Below are positions 7,090 through 16,045 of a stretch of 64,000 nucleotides of DNA, one piece after another. How positions within the stretch are numbered: position 1 is the first letter of the stretch; every line of letters begins with the position of its first letter. The stretch is taken from assembly GCA_036556325.1 (NCBI GenBank), contig DATBJR010000049.1, positions 51,351 through 115,350 on the forward strand. The letters run 5' to 3'. Both the position numbers and the translations under genes were made by a program. The notes below the pieces were generated by a model. The model searched no databases and was not told the DNA's origin. It worked only from the letters and a program-made list of their open reading frames with translations. This DNA comes from DASSCW01 sp036556325 (GTDB lineage: Bacteria; Chloroflexota; Limnocylindria; QHBO01).

Positions 7090-8199
7090 GTGGAGCTACG
7101 AACCCTCTTCCACATCGTCACCAGCCGCTGGTGGCTGGTGCTGCCGATCTTCGTGCTGACGCTTGCCGCCGCGATCGGGTTGACCATCGTGCAGCAGCCG
7201 CTGTACAGCGCGTCATCCACGTTGGTCGTGGCGCCGTCGGTGACGGACCAGAACACGCTCGACGTCATCTCGCTGCTGTCCCGGCAGTCGGAGATCAGCG
7301 ACACCTACGCCCAGATCGGCTCCAGCCGAACGGTGCAGGAGGCCGCCGCCAAGCAGCTCAGCCTGAGCGCGGCGGATCGGGCCGAGCTGCAGCTGGAGAG
7401 CGTCCTGGTCAGCGGCACGACGCTGCTCGAGATCACGGCCACCTCCCCGAACCCGGAGATCGCCGCCGATTACGCCAATGCTGTCTCGCAGCAGCTGGCG
7501 AGCTACGTGAACGCGCACTATGGCGTCTTTTCGGTCAGCGCCCTTGATCCGGCCGGCATTCCGAGCCGTCCCGTGTCGCCCGACGTTCCGCTCAACCTGG
7601 CGCTCGGCGTCGCCGGCGGGCTGGTGCTTGGCGTCGGCCTGGCGCTGGTCGCACACCTCGTCCAGCCGCAGGCCCGGGCGGGGCTGCGCGATATCGTCGA
7701 TCCCGAGACCTGGGCCTTCAACGACTCGTACTTCGCCTACCGGCTCGCCCAGGAGATGAACCGCAGCACGCGCAGCCGGCAGACAACCGCGGTGGCGCTC
7801 ATCGACGTCAACCACGAGAACGCGCTCGACGACCTGATGCCCCGCGTCCGGACCGAGGCGTTCCGTCGGATCGCGACCCTGCTGGACAGTCACGTCCGAC
7901 CGGAGGACATCGTGGCGCGCCTGTACGGCAGCGTGTTCGGGATCGTCATGCCGGACACCAACGAGGAGCAGGCGGTGGCCATCGTCGAGGGCCTGCGCAG
8001 CCGGCTGGCGGGCCCCGCCTTCGGCACGACCGCGAACGGCGTCCCGGCCCATGCCAATCCGGCCGCCGGCGTGGTCGAATACCGCGAGGGATCGGGTGAC
8101 GTGATGCAGCACGCACAGAGCGCGCTGCGAGCAGCCAAGGAAGGCCCCATCGGGCGAACAGAGGCGTTCTCGGCACTGTCGGTCCAGCCCGGGACCTGA
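7090..8199 (+). CDS. Wzz-type chain-length determinant fused to a degenerate GGDEF domain
   Basis: Polysaccharide co-polymerase: Wzz proteins sit in the inner membrane and set polymer length with Wzy. The 369 residues show helix 1 at about 14-35, a periplasmic region with the typical YSASSTLVV after helix 1, the PSRPVSP motif just before helix 2, and helix 2 at about 168-190. Instead of ending there or carrying a tyrosine kinase, the protein continues with a cytoplasmic domain (about 205-352) of diguanylate-cyclase shape: AYRLAQEMNRS, ALIDVNHEN (Asp239), FRRIATLLDSHVRPEDIVARLYG and IVMPDT. The signature GGDEF is replaced by YGSVF (279-283), so it is probably catalytically dead and may bind GTP or c-di-GMP. 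GTG start. Confidence 0.8.
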   Translation: MELRTLFHIVTSRWWLVLPIFVLTLAAAIGLTIVQQPLYSASSTLVVAPSVTDQNTLDVISLLSRQSEISDTYAQIGSSRTVQEAAAKQLSLSAADRAELQLESVLVSGTTLLEITATSPNPEIAADYANAVSQQLASYVNAHYGVFSVSALDPAGIPSRPVSPDVPLNLALGVAGGLVLGVGLALVAHLVQPQARAGLRDIVDPETWAFNDSYFAYRLAQEMNRSTRSRQTTAVALIDVNHENALDDLMPRVRTEAFRRIATLLDSHVRPEDIVARLYGSVFGIVMPDTNEEQAVAIVEGLRSRLAGPAFGTTANGVPAHANPAAGVVEYREGSGDVMQHAQSALRAAKEGPIGRTEAFSALSVQPGT

Positions 8200-8201
8200 C
8201 G

Positions 8202-9749
8202 ATGGTCGACCGCCATGTGGTCCTGGCCGCCAAGGGCGGCGGGATGGTGTTCGCTGGGCGCCTTTTCGTGTGGGGCACGCGCTTCGGCATGGCCGTGCTC
8301 CTGGCGCGCCAGATGGGCGCGGACAGCTACGGGCTCTACAACGTCACCCTGACCATCGCCACCCTCGGTTCGGCGTTCTCGGTCATCGGCCTCGACTCCG
8401 CGCTGATTCGCTACGTGGCGGTCTATTCGCGGCGCATGGACCGCTTGGGCGTGCTCGGCACGCTGCGGGTCGGGATCGGCTTACCCATGCTGGTGAGCGG
8501 CGGCGCGGCGCTCATCCTGCTGCTCCTGGCCGCGCCGGCGGCGCGCCTGGCGGGAGACGTCCGTTTGGAGCCCCTGATCCGGATCGGCGCGGTGCTGGTG
8601 CCGGCCATGGTGTCGAACTCGCTGCTGGCGGCGACCCTGCAGGGCGCCCAGCGCATCGGCTGGGCGGTGCTGGCCGAGCAGTTCGCGCAGCCGACGGTGC
8701 GCCTGGCGATCCTGCTCGTGCTCACCGTCATCGGCATGACCCCCGAGGGTGCGGTCATGGCCTCGACCCTGGCCACGCTGGCGGCGACGGCGCTGCTGCT
8801 GTGGTTCGTCCAGCGCCAGATCTCGCTGGAGGGCATCGCCGGCGAGGTCCGCGCCGAACCGGGCACGATGCTCCGCTTCTCGCTGCCGGTGTACTTCTCG
8901 AACCTGGTCAACACCTTCGGCGGCAACCTGCAGACGCTGCTGCTCGGCGCCATGGCCTCGATGGCCAAGGCCGGCGTCTTCGGCATCGCCAACCAGGTGA
9001 TGCTGGTGGGCGCGATCTTCCACTCGGCGGTCGTGCAGGCCGCCATGCCGATCTTCGCCGAGCTCCAGGACTCTGAAGACCGCAGCCGCCTCAACGCGCT
9101 GTATCGCACCACGTCGAAATGGACGTTCACCCTCAACCTGCCGTTCTTCCTGCTCGCCGTCCTCATGCCGGAGGCGCTGCTCGGGATCTTCGGCAGCGAC
9201 TTCACGAGCGGCGCGACCGCACTCACCATCCTGGCCTTCGCGTCCCTCACCAATGCCGCCACCGGCACCTCTGGCGCCATCCTGGACATGACCGGGCACA
9301 CCAGCGTCAAGCTCGTCAACTCGACCGTGTCGGTGGGGCTGGCCATCGTCCTGAACCTGCTCCTGATTCCCTCCCTGGGTGTCACGGGCGCGGCGATCGC
9401 CTCGCTCGGATCGGTGGCCTCGGTCAACCTGCTGCGTGTGGGCGAGGTGGCCTGGCTCGTGCACGTCGGCCCCTACGACCGCAGCTGGGTCAAGCCCGTG
9501 ATCGCGGGTATTGCCGCCGCCACGGTGGGATGGGCCCTGTTGCTCGGCCTGCAGAACGTCGCATCCCTGCTGGTGCGCAGCGGGGTGGCAGCGCTCGGCC
9601 TGGCGGCGACCTACGTGCTCGTGTTGCTCGTCCTGCGGCTCAGTGACGACGATCGGATCATCGTGTCGCGTGCGGCCCGCAAGTTCACCCGGCGGCGGGG
9701 AGGTCCGGCGGGCCTGGCGCAGGCCAGCCCCGGCCGCGAGCCGACATGA
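8202..9749 (+). CDS. Wzx-type polysaccharide flippase (MATE/MVF/PST superfamily)
   Basis: A 515-residue, very hydrophobic protein with about 14 predicted membrane helices, expected to flip undecaprenyl-linked repeat units across the inner membrane. The N-terminal region (GRLFVWGTRFGMAVLLARQMG then a YGLYNVTLTI turn) is typical of the PST flippase family, and a polysaccharide-biosynthesis C-terminal half follows. ATG 8202 is two bases after the Wzz-GGDEF stop and the gene end overlaps the next start (ATGA), so it is in the same operon. Together with Wzz (7090) and the polymerase at 20885 it points to the Wzx/Wzy pathway. Confidence 0.87.
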   Translation: MVDRHVVLAAKGGGMVFAGRLFVWGTRFGMAVLLARQMGADSYGLYNVTLTIATLGSAFSVIGLDSALIRYVAVYSRRMDRLGVLGTLRVGIGLPMLVSGGAALILLLLAAPAARLAGDVRLEPLIRIGAVLVPAMVSNSLLAATLQGAQRIGWAVLAEQFAQPTVRLAILLVLTVIGMTPEGAVMASTLATLAATALLLWFVQRQISLEGIAGEVRAEPGTMLRFSLPVYFSNLVNTFGGNLQTLLLGAMASMAKAGVFGIANQVMLVGAIFHSAVVQAAMPIFAELQDSEDRSRLNALYRTTSKWTFTLNLPFFLLAVLMPEALLGIFGSDFTSGATALTILAFASLTNAATGTSGAILDMTGHTSVKLVNSTVSVGLAIVLNLLLIPSLGVTGAAIASLGSVASVNLLRVGEVAWLVHVGPYDRSWVKPVIAGIAAATVGWALLLGLQNVASLLVRSGVAALGLAATYVLVLLVLRLSDDDRIIVSRAARKFTRRRGGPAGLAQASPGREPT

Positions 9750-11299
9750 CGGCGGCCGAATCCACGCGGCGGGAGATGCATCCTGCCTTTCCCGCCGACG
9801 CCCTGGCCCTGACTCGCCAGGTGTTCGGCGCGCTGAACGGCGCCGAGGTGCGGTACTGCCACTGGAAGAGCACGACCGCCCTGGCGCTGGGCCTGGCCGG
9901 TCGGACCGATCTCGACCTGCTGGTCGACCGAGAAGCCGCCGCCGTCTTCGGTGCGACCGTCCGGGCCGCCGGATTCAAGCCGTTCATCTCGCATCCCAGC
10001 CGGCGCTACGTCGGCGTCGAGGACTGGCTTGGCCACGACACGGCGAGCGGACGGCTGGTCCACCTCCACGTCTACTACCGCCTGGTGCTCGGCGAGGACT
10101 ATGTGAAGAACCACGTGCTGCCGATCGAGAAGGCGGTCCTTGACGACGTGGTCCTGCGCGACGGCGTCAAGGTGCCGGCGCCCGCCACGGAGCTCGTCAT
10201 CCTCGTCGTCCGGGCGCTGCTGAAGTACCGTCGCACCGATGCCGCCAAGGACGCCCTGCGGCTCGGGCGGCGCGGTGGCGTCCCGCCGAACGTGCGTCGC
10301 GAAGTGCAGGACCTCTCCGAGCGCGTCACGGCCGCAGAGCTGCGGGCCGCCGCGCAGCGGCTGATGCCGCAGCTGCCGCCGGCAGTCTTCACTGACTTCG
10401 TCGACGCGCTCCGCTCCGACCATCGCAACGCGGCAGCCCTGTTGCGCCTGCGGGGCGTCGCGCGACGCGCGCTGCGCGGCTTCGAGCGGCTTCCGGCGCA
10501 CCGCGCCCTGGCCATCTCCGTGAGTGCGCGGCTGCAGCGCGCCCCCGGACTGCGGCGCGTGCTGCGCCCGCAATCGAAGGCGGACCTGCGGCGCAAGTCC
10601 TCCGCTGCCGGCGGCCTGACGGTGGCGCTCATCGGCCCCGATGGCGCGGGCAAGACGACGGTGATCGACGAGGTCGTGCGCTGGCTTGGTTGGCGCCTCA
10701 GCCTGCGGACCTCGTATCTCGGGACTGCACGGCCCTCGACCTCGACGGCGGCCGTGCAGGTGCTGAGCCGATACGCGCGGCGCCTCGCTCGCCGTCGCGA
10801 GGCAGGAGGGCGCGCCCCTTCCGGGTCGCTCGACCGCGTCGCCAGGCTGCTGGCAGCCACGCGCTACCTGGCCGAGGCACGCGACCGGGCCCGCCGCGCG
10901 CGCGAGGGACGCCGCCTGGCCGCGAACGGTACGCTGGTCCTCTTCGACCGCTATCCGTTGCCGTGGGTCAGGCTGGCCAATCGGCCGGTCGACGGGCCGC
11001 GGATCGCCGAGCTGCAGGAAGCCCGCGGCCGGGGCCTGCTCGGGATGCTGCAGCGGCGGGAGGAGGCCACCTACGCGGCCATGCCGGCCCCGGACCTGGT
11101 CATCCTGCTTGCCGTCGACCCCGAGGTGGCACTGGCCCGCAAGGGCAACCAGGACCGTGATGCGATCGTGGCCAAGGCGCGTGCCGTCCAGGAGGCCGCG
11201 GCCGGCGCGGATCGCGATGGGGTGGTGGTGGTCGATGCTGGCCAGCCGCTCGATACCGTCGTCGGCCAGGTCGAGGCGGCCATCTGGCAGCGGCTCTGA
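9746..11299 (+). CDS. Two-domain protein: nucleotidyltransferase-like N-terminus plus thymidylate-kinase-like C-terminus
   Basis: A 517-residue protein of no certain function. The N-terminal half resembles the minimal nucleotidyltransferase fold: RYCHWKSTTALALGLAGRTD followed by LDLLVD gives a GxTDLDLLV acidic pair (about residues 51-58), and a VHLHVYYRL strand follows. The C-terminal half is a P-loop kinase, Walker A GPDGAGKTT at residues 297-305, LFDRYP near 400 and a lid-like Arg-rich part; it resembles thymidylate kinases. Proteins of this layout occur in surface polysaccharide loci of other phyla. ATG overlaps the flippase stop. It may phosphorylate or nucleotidylate a sugar or lipid carrier; that is a guess. 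Confidence 0.6.
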   Translation: MTAAESTRREMHPAFPADALALTRQVFGALNGAEVRYCHWKSTTALALGLAGRTDLDLLVDREAAAVFGATVRAAGFKPFISHPSRRYVGVEDWLGHDTASGRLVHLHVYYRLVLGEDYVKNHVLPIEKAVLDDVVLRDGVKVPAPATELVILVVRALLKYRRTDAAKDALRLGRRGGVPPNVRREVQDLSERVTAAELRAAAQRLMPQLPPAVFTDFVDALRSDHRNAAALLRLRGVARRALRGFERLPAHRALAISVSARLQRAPGLRRVLRPQSKADLRRKSSAAGGLTVALIGPDGAGKTTVIDEVVRWLGWRLSLRTSYLGTARPSTSTAAVQVLSRYARRLARRREAGGRAPSGSLDRVARLLAATRYLAEARDRARRAREGRRLAANGTLVLFDRYPLPWVRLANRPVDGPRIAELQEARGRGLLGMLQRREEATYAAMPAPDLVILLAVDPEVALARKGNQDRDAIVAKARAVQEAAAGADRDGVVVVDAGQPLDTVVGQVEAAIWQRL

Positions 11300-13062
11300 T
11301 GATCATCGAGCTGGCCGGCCCGGTCGGGGCCGGTAAATCGGCGGTTGCCCAGGGGCTGCCGGAGGCGCTGCGCGCCCGCGGGATCGCTGCGAGCAACCTC
11401 CACGAGATCGCGCGGCTCAACCGCCCACGAACGTGGCTATGGAGCACGTGGTTCGCGGTTCGCCATCCTCGCCTGACCTGGGTGGCCTGGCGAGCGGTGT
11501 CGGGGGCGCCGATCCCGTGGTGGCATCGGCGGCTCATCTTTGGCCTGACCGTGGGCGTGGGCGGTCGGATCGCGTACGCGCGGCGACGGGTCCCTCGCGA
11601 CCACATCGTGCTCGTTGACGAGGGACTGGTGCATCGGGCCGTGAACCTGTTCAGCTGGTACGGGCGCCCGCCGGAGCGCGCCGTCCGGCGCTACGTGGCG
11701 CTGGTGCCGCTGCCCGACGCCGTCATCCACGTCGACACCGATCCCGAGGCCGCCCGACGCCGCGTGCTGGCGCGTGGCCTGCCGCGCCGCCTGGTGGGTC
11801 GCTCGGAAACGGACGTCGCCGCGTTCGTGGGGCGAGCCCGGGACGTGGTGACGACGGCCATCGCGGCGTTGCAGCACCGCCCCGGAGCGACGGTGATCAA
11901 GGTGACCAACCGGCAATCGCTGCGGCGCTCGATCAGCAACGCTGCGCGCTCGACGAGCCGGCTCGTCACCGACGCCAGCCCCGGCCCGGGCAACCTGGTG
12001 CTAAGGCCGCGTTTCCCGATCGTTGCGCGACCGGACCGGGCGCTTGCCCGGCTTCGAATCCGGCGCTCGGGGGGCATCCCGGCCTCGCAGCTCGCCGCGG
12101 TCCTGGATCGCTACGGGCTGCACGCGACCGGCCGGCCTCGCGTCCTCTCGGCCCCGCGAGCGCGGGGCGCCACCGTCCGCGTCAGGACGGCCGACGGCGA
12201 GGTCGTCGTCAAGCGCTATAAGCCGAATGTCGAGCCGTCGGTCCTGGCGATCGAGCACGCCGTCCTGGCCGCGCTGGCGGCGGACGACTTCCCGGCCCCG
12301 CGGCTGCGAACGGCCCTGGACGGCACCTCGGGGGTGAGCCTGGACGGAGCGTGCTTCGCGGTGTCGGACGCCATCGGTGGATACCGCCACCCGCACGAGC
12401 TGGTCATGGCTCGCACCGATCGCCGCCAGCTCGAGGTGATTGCTGCACGCCTCCTCGCCAGGCTGCACGCGGCGCTGGAGGCCCTTGACGTCCCGCCCTC
12501 CGCGACGCTCGGCTTTGCCGGCCGGGACGGTCCGCGGGTGCGCGACGTCGCCTGGTACACCGATCGGCTGGCGGATGCCCCTGCGCCCCGGCGCGTCCGC
12601 GCGTGGGTGCATGGCGCGCTGTGGGAGCTGTACGAGCGATTCCAGGCCGAGGGGCTGCCCACCACGGTGGTGCATGGCGACTACGGGCCGTACAACCTGC
12701 TCATCCGGCCCGGTCGCGTGCCGGTCGTGGTCGACTTCGAGCTCGCGCGCCGCGACTGGCGCCTGGTTGACCTGGCGACCGGCATCGGCTGGTTCGCGCA
12801 GCGGCGTCGAACGTTCGACGCCGCCGCCGGGCGCCGGTTCCTCGAGGCCTACCGCCAGGCCAGCGCCATCAGGGACGACGAGCTGCAGCGGCTGCCCCAG
12901 GTCGCTGCGTTCCTGGCGCTGCAGCGCGCCGTCATCGCCTGGTCGCGAACCGCCGAGGGGGGCCTGCTCGATTGGGACGCCGAGGCTCGCTGGCGCATCG
13001 TCGCGGCCGAGGACCTGCTTGCCGGGCGCCACCCGCTGAACGCGGTGCTGCGCCGATGGTGA
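11299..13062 (+). CDS. Two-domain protein: P-loop kinase plus aminoglycoside-phosphotransferase-like kinase
   Basis: A 587-residue fusion. Residues 1-200 form a P-loop kinase domain with Walker A GPVGAGKSA (residues 7-15), VDEGLVHRAVNLF near 105 and HVDTDPEAARRR near 148. After a linker, residues 260-585 are a protein-kinase/APH fold: VVKRY (ATP Lys), then HGDYGPYN (His459, Asp461, Asn465) and VDFE (Asp479) as catalytic and metal residues. The start TGATG overlaps the preceding kinase-like gene by one base and the stop overlaps the next sulfotransferase. Two kinase folds of different superfamilies in one chain, next to another P-loop kinase fusion, suggest a linked small-molecule phosphorylation step; substrates are unknown. 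Confidence 0.62.
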   Translation: MIIELAGPVGAGKSAVAQGLPEALRARGIAASNLHEIARLNRPRTWLWSTWFAVRHPRLTWVAWRAVSGAPIPWWHRRLIFGLTVGVGGRIAYARRRVPRDHIVLVDEGLVHRAVNLFSWYGRPPERAVRRYVALVPLPDAVIHVDTDPEAARRRVLARGLPRRLVGRSETDVAAFVGRARDVVTTAIAALQHRPGATVIKVTNRQSLRRSISNAARSTSRLVTDASPGPGNLVLRPRFPIVARPDRALARLRIRRSGGIPASQLAAVLDRYGLHATGRPRVLSAPRARGATVRVRTADGEVVVKRYKPNVEPSVLAIEHAVLAALAADDFPAPRLRTALDGTSGVSLDGACFAVSDAIGGYRHPHELVMARTDRRQLEVIAARLLARLHAALEALDVPPSATLGFAGRDGPRVRDVAWYTDRLADAPAPRRVRAWVHGALWELYERFQAEGLPTTVVHGDYGPYNLLIRPGRVPVVVDFELARRDWRLVDLATGIGWFAQRRRTFDAAAGRRFLEAYRQASAIRDDELQRLPQVAAFLALQRAVIAWSRTAEGGLLDWDAEARWRIVAAEDLLAGRHPLNAVLRRW

Positions 13063-14066
13063 CCGACGGAGGTCCGATCTACATCGGCGGCCCGGATCGC
13101 TGCGGCAAGACGCTCGTCGCCGCGCTCCTCGGATCCCACAGCCGCATCGCCATTCCGATCGTCGGCTCCAACCTGTGGACCTACTTCGACGGCCAGTACG
13201 GCGATCTGGCCGATGACCGTAACCTCGACCGCTGCCTCGACGCGCTGGGACGATACAAGCACGCGCGGTTCCTGGGGCTTGACCTGCCGCGCCTGCGCGA
13301 GGAGCTCCGCGCCGGAGTGCCGAGCTACGCGAACCTGTTTGCGCTCGTCCATCGGCATTTCGCCGAGCGCGCCGGTAAGCCGCGCTGGGGTGACCAGAGC
13401 GGCCTGGTGGAGCGGTACGCGGACAAGATCTTCGCCGCGCTGCCGGACGTCCGCTTCATCCACATGGTCCGTGACCCGCGCGATCGCTACGAGGGCTCGC
13501 TGGCCTACTTTCCGACCGCGCGCGGCCGTGCCGGAGCCGCGGTCGCGCGCTGGCGCTACTCGGTCGACCTCGGCGAACGGAACCTTCGGCGCTGGCCGGA
13601 TCGATACCGGCTGGTCCGCTATGAGGATCTCGTCCACAGCCCCGCCGAGGTCGTCGCCGAGCTGTGCGAGTTCATCGGCGAGCGGTTCGAGCCGGCGATG
13701 ATGGACGTTCCGGACGCACCGACCTACCGGGCCAAGCTGCTCGCCGGCGCGGGTGGCGGCCCCCTCATCACGGCGGGGCACATCGGTGACTACCGGGGCC
13801 GCATCCCGCCGCACGAGCTGGCGTTCATGCAGGGCCGGCTCCGCGCAAGGATGCTCCGACACGGGTACCGGCCGGATGCCATCCCGATGTCGGCGAGCGA
13901 GCGCGCCAGGTACCGGCTGGCCCAGTGGCCGGGCATGGCGGCACGCATGATCGCCTGGGATGTCATCGAGAGGATCCAGCATCGGCTGCCGGGATTGGTG
14001 GGCCGCCGCCCACCAGCCTCAAAGCTCGTTGACCCGGCGCAACACTACCGGGTGGCTGGTGAGTGA
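13056..14066 (+). CDS. Sulfotransferase 2
   Basis: A 336-residue sulfotransferase-family protein. The 5'-phosphosulfate loop is YIGGPDRCGKTLVAALLGSH (from residue 9), and the 3'-phosphate motif is HMVRDPRDRYEGSLAYF, keeping Arg and Ser. The segment NLWTYFDGQYGDL after the first helix is shared with sulfotransferase 5 (19050-20027), so the two are close paralogs. FRYEDL-like VRYEDLVHSPAEV marks the usual third conserved block. Starts inside the preceding kinase gene (ATG 13056, stop of that gene 13060-13062). Likely sulfates the polymer or its lipid-linked precursor in the cytoplasm; acceptor unknown. Confidence 0.83.
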   Translation: MVTDGGPIYIGGPDRCGKTLVAALLGSHSRIAIPIVGSNLWTYFDGQYGDLADDRNLDRCLDALGRYKHARFLGLDLPRLREELRAGVPSYANLFALVHRHFAERAGKPRWGDQSGLVERYADKIFAALPDVRFIHMVRDPRDRYEGSLAYFPTARGRAGAAVARWRYSVDLGERNLRRWPDRYRLVRYEDLVHSPAEVVAELCEFIGERFEPAMMDVPDAPTYRAKLLAGAGGGPLITAGHIGDYRGRIPPHELAFMQGRLRARMLRHGYRPDAIPMSASERARYRLAQWPGMAARMIAWDVIERIQHRLPGLVGRRPPASKLVDPAQHYRVAGE

Positions 14067-14090
14067 CACCCCGCAGCGGTCCGGTAAGAT
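14063..14090 (+). promoter_or_regulatory. Candidate sigma70-type promoter for the secreted beta-propeller gene
   Basis: GTGACA (14063-14068, five of six to TTGACA) and TAAGAT (14085-14090, four of six to TATAAT) are separated by 16 bases. The -35 overlaps the stop of sulfotransferase 2. The predicted transcript start near 14097 leaves a leader of about 37 bases with a good ribosome site. Confidence 0.5.
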
Positions 14091-14121
14091 GCCTCGATAG
14101 TCCCATTGTGCCGTGGTACCT

Positions 14122-14129
14122 GAGGGGAG
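14122..14129 (+). promoter_or_regulatory. Ribosome binding site fixing the start at GTG 14134
   Basis: GAGGGGAG ends four bases before GTG 14134 and overlaps the alternative in-frame GTG 14113 region, so 14134 is the better start. It also gives a clean signal peptide. Confidence 0.6.
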
Positions 14130-14133
14130 TCTT

Positions 14134-16026
14134 GTGTCCCGAGCCCTATCCGTCCTCGTCTCGCTGGCGCTCGTCGGCGCCGTGCTCGTTGCCACGCCGG
14201 CCGCCACCGGGCAGTCACGCGCAGCCGGCTGGGGGTTCATCCGTCTCGAGCACATCCTGGAGGCGCATGACCTCGGCATCGTGAAGCCGGGCCCCCTGGC
14301 CTGGGACGCAGGCGCCAGCGCGCTGGAGATCACCGACCGCGTCACCGGCGCGGGCAAGCTGGTCACCACCCGCGGGGCCGCGCACGGCAACCTGCCGCGC
14401 CTCCAGGCGCCCCATGGGCGCTCGCTCTCGGCGACCGATCCGTCCAGCGGCCACCTCTTCACGTTGGACCTGCGGAACGGCGTCCTGGTGGAGGCCTCGG
14501 CCGGCGGCCAAATACTCTCGCAGCGCAACGTGGCCAACTTCAGGCTCCAGGGCGTGGAAGGGATGACCGTCGCGCCGACCTCGGATACCACCGATCCCAG
14601 CAGCTTCTCGAGCCTCTACGTCTCGGTGGCGAATGCCTCTGACGGCAGCTCGGCTACCGGACCCGGCGTGCTGGAGCTGGCCCTGTCGGCGCAGCCGATC
14701 TCGGCGCTCGTTTCCAGCGTTCCCGACAACGTGGGGCACCTGATCAAGACCATTGACACCGTCGGGCCCAACTGGAATCCGTTCAGCCCCGATCCGTCCG
14801 GCCTCGCCTACGACACCACCAGGGGCACCCTCGTGGTCGATGACGGCGAGATCGAGGAGGAGCAGGTCAACGATTACCCCTATCCCGGCCACAACGTGTG
14901 GGACGTCAACCCGGTCACCGGCGCCGGCACGGGGATCATGGACACCACGACAGCCAGTCCGAACAACAACGAGCCGGTCGGCGCCGCGTATGACAAGGTC
15001 CGAGACGAGCTCTATCTCTCGCGGGACGGCTCCAAGTCCCGGGTGTGGGCCTACCGGCGCGCCGGCAACCAGTGGGTCGGGCGTGACAGCATCGACCTGG
15101 CCGCCTTCGGGCTGGGCGACGCCGAAGGCCTGGCGTTCGCCAACAACCAGCTCTTCGTCGCCGATGGGTCGGACAAGGACGTATGGGTCATCGGTGCCGG
15201 GACCGATGGGATCGTCGCCACCAGCGACGACGTGGTGGTCCGGCACTTCGACACCGCCTCGTTCGGGATCTCGAACCCGGAGGGCATCGGCGTCGACTTC
15301 AACACCGGCAACCTGTGGATCCTGAGCCACAACGGCGCCGAAGGAATGATCGAAACCACGCAGTCCGGCACGCTGGTGAGCACCACCCATTACGACTTCG
15401 CCACCAACAACCCCGGCGGCGTGGACATCGGGCCCTCGTCCTCGACCACGGACGCGTCGAACGTGATGAGCGCCTGGATCGCGCAGCGCGGCGTCGACAA
15501 CAACACCGATCCGAGCGAGAAGGACGGCAAGATCTTCGAGGTCGCGATCCAGACCGGCTCTCCGCCGCCGCCGCCGGGCGACCTCGTGCAGAACGGCGAT
15601 TTCGAGAGCGGGACGGTCGGCACCGCGCCCCCGTCCTGGACGACGAATACGAACTTCACCGCATCGAACGCGGTCGTGCACGGAGGCAGCCTCTCGGGTC
15701 GCCACTTCTCGAACGCGGACGCCGGCTACAAGATCGAGCAGACGGTGGCCGCCAGCCCGGGGACCTACGACTTCAGCGCCTGGGCCAACCCGGTCGTGAC
15801 CTCGGACGCCTTCAGCGTCGCCTTCAAGGTGCAATGGCGCACGGACACCAAGGCCCTGACGACGGTGACGGTGGGCAAGGTGAACAAGCAGACGACTGCA
15901 GGCTGGAAGCAGTTCACGCAGACCCTCACCGCGCCGGCGGGGACCACCAAGGTCAAGATCTCCATGGTCGTCGGCAGCCTGAAGACCACCGTCTACGTGG
16001 ACGACATCAGCCTGACCGCGCCGTGA
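14134..16026 (+). CDS. Secreted beta-propeller protein with C-terminal carbohydrate-binding-like domain
   Basis: A 630-residue exported protein. Residues 1-28 are a signal peptide (SRALSVLVSLALVGAVLVA then an Ala-rich cleavage region). Residues 40-470 carry repeated propeller-like blades such as DPSGLAYD, EGLAFANNQLFVADG and PEGIGVDFNTGNLWILSH, resembling SdiA-regulated or phytase-like propellers. A PPPPP linker leads to a C-terminal beta-sandwich of about 140 residues starting LVQNGDFESG and ending VYVDDISL, the pattern of CenC-type carbohydrate-binding modules. It sits among sulfotransferases and may bind, anchor or process the exported polysaccharide. No catalytic residues can be assigned from sequence alone. 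Confidence 0.65.
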   Translation: MSRALSVLVSLALVGAVLVATPAATGQSRAAGWGFIRLEHILEAHDLGIVKPGPLAWDAGASALEITDRVTGAGKLVTTRGAAHGNLPRLQAPHGRSLSATDPSSGHLFTLDLRNGVLVEASAGGQILSQRNVANFRLQGVEGMTVAPTSDTTDPSSFSSLYVSVANASDGSSATGPGVLELALSAQPISALVSSVPDNVGHLIKTIDTVGPNWNPFSPDPSGLAYDTTRGTLVVDDGEIEEEQVNDYPYPGHNVWDVNPVTGAGTGIMDTTTASPNNNEPVGAAYDKVRDELYLSRDGSKSRVWAYRRAGNQWVGRDSIDLAAFGLGDAEGLAFANNQLFVADGSDKDVWVIGAGTDGIVATSDDVVVRHFDTASFGISNPEGIGVDFNTGNLWILSHNGAEGMIETTQSGTLVSTTHYDFATNNPGGVDIGPSSSTTDASNVMSAWIAQRGVDNNTDPSEKDGKIFEVAIQTGSPPPPPGDLVQNGDFESGTVGTAPPSWTTNTNFTASNAVVHGGSLSGRHFSNADAGYKIEQTVAASPGTYDFSAWANPVVTSDAFSVAFKVQWRTDTKALTTVTVGKVNKQTTAGWKQFTQTLTAPAGTTKVKISMVVGSLKTTVYVDDISLTAP

Positions 16027-16045
16027 TCCCGCGCCGCCCTCAGCG

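Noticed and set aside
7090..8199. Active diguanylate cyclase
   Set aside because: The GGDEF signature is YGSVF, lacking the acidic residue pair needed for catalysis, so only a binding role is proposed.
8423..9464. Two minus-strand frames of over 300 codons opposite the flippase
   Set aside because: Both mirror a convincing membrane protein and have no recognisable domain.
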